From Candidatus Omnitrophota bacterium (GTDB taxonomy: Bacteria > Omnitrophota > Gorgyraeia > S143-82): DNA of 13,968 bases. Location of the stretch: NCBI GenBank assembly GCA_027034965.1, contig JALVWL010000040.1, forward strand, positions 3,138 to 17,105. The letters are read 5' to 3'. The notes beneath the pieces are model-generated. The model did not search any database. It was not told the DNA's origin and saw only the letters and a program-made list of their open reading frames with translations. This document shows positions 13,553 through 13,968 of the stretch, in pieces; positions within the stretch are counted from its first letter, which is position 1; every line of letters starts with the position of its first letter. Both the position numbers and the translations under genes were made by a program.

Positions 13553-13968
13553 TATCAAAAAATACAATACCACCTGCCTTGTGCGGGTTCTGCTTGACCT
13601 TATCCTCTCCGGAATCTCCAGAGACACCCGCCAACCACAACAACAACTCCTCATCCAAAAGTTCGCCGCCCTGCAGGAATTCAGACAAGGCCTCCTTAAT
13701 CAGCTCATCCCCTGGTTCTAGTAGATTATATTGCTCCAGTATAATCCCTTCCGCCAGGAGCAGATTTGGACCAGCAAGGCGTGGATAGCGGTCCCATAAT
13801 AGTTTTATCTTCGCCAGGGCCTTAGGGACATTTTCCTTTATCCCCACACCTTCAAGCAAGGCCTCTATCCTATTAATATCCCGATTATAGCCCAGGGCCC
13901 CAGCATCCCGTCTATAAGACAAATCAGCCTCCCGAAGGAACTTTCTTGCCTCGTAGACACCAGCCGTT
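13545..13968 (-). CDS. Hypothetical alpha-helical protein, C-terminal part (5' end beyond window)
   Basis: The frame is open from the window edge to a TAA at 13545, giving 141 codons of an incomplete gene. A TTG at 13922 is available as a start, but the frame reads through it upstream as coding-like sequence (VYEARKFLREAD), so the true start is probably outside. The visible part is nearly all amphipathic helix, in segments of about 20-30 residues (IEALLEGVGI, ALAKIKLLWDRYP, NLLLAEGIILEQYNLL, LIKEALSEFLQGGELL), ending with a charged tail and AGGIVFFDIN. This resembles TPR or similar helical-repeat proteins, but I recognise no family signature. The final residues DIN and the stop codon lie at the edge of repeat copy B, so the element may have altered the natural C-terminus. 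Codon use resembles the neighbouring genes. Confidence 0.65.
   Translation of the reverse strand, partial: TAGVYEARKFLREADLSYRRDAGALGYNRDINRIEALLEGVGIKENVPKALAKIKLLWDRYPRLAGPNLLLAEGIILEQYNLLEPGDELIKEALSEFLQGGELLDEELLLWLAGVSGDSGEDKVKQNPHKAGGIVFFDIN

Noticed and set aside
13437..13721. 94-residue plus-strand open frame across repeat copy B
   Set aside because: It runs through the repeat arms and antisense to the helical-protein gene; its composition follows the repeat, not a protein family.

Overview
The window is a 14 kb stretch of a bacterial chromosome in which every supported gene lies on the minus strand, so transcription runs from high to low coordinates. Read in that direction the order is: unknown helical protein (partial), pyrF, neuB-type synthase, murB, ddl, ftsQ, ftsA, short ogt, purM, nfeD, slipin, tRNA-Leu(CAA), dnaE, tadA (partial). 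The murein and division genes (MurB, Ddl, FtsQ, FtsA) show a peptidoglycan-walled bacterium. Base composition is moderate, and Arg AGG/AGA and Ile ATA codons are frequent. Together with the divergent FtsA, the rearranged dcw order and the heptameric intergenic repeats, this suggests a little-studied phylum; something like Omnitrophota would fit. That placement is a guess from style, not a demonstrated assignment.

Region by region. 13545-13968 holds the 3' part of an unrecognised gene. 12622-11613 (pyrF, neuB) and 11590-10730 (murB) form one tight block for pyrimidine synthesis, nonulosonic-acid synthesis and murein precursor synthesis. 10394-7549 is a dcw remnant, ddl-ftsQ-ftsA, with overlapping or abutting genes. 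It runs on into a compact alkyltransferase (ogt) and purM. After a 56-nt gap come nfeD and its slipin partner (6249-4052), a classic membrane protease/SPFH pair. A good extended -10 promoter then introduces tRNA-Leu, followed by dnaE (replicative polymerase with a PHP domain) and tadA (tRNA A34 deaminase), which runs off the left edge. The usual dcw neighbours murC and ftsZ are absent from this window.

The feature that ordinary annotation would miss is a pair of related non-coding elements. They fill the two longest spacers (ddl-murB, about 10404-10702; pyrF-unknown gene, about 13330-13552). Both begin with a 37-bp block that matches at 34 of 37 positions. Both carry facing arms built of 7-bp units (CTCAAAT/CTAAAAA types) interrupted at the same place by a 6-bp unit (CCACAG/CTACAG facing TTGTGG), so each can fold into one long hairpin. 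Both lie in the same orientation relative to transcription, and both abut the start of a gene block. In the second copy the left arm also spells a plausible promoter, and the right arm supplies the stop codon of the upstream gene.
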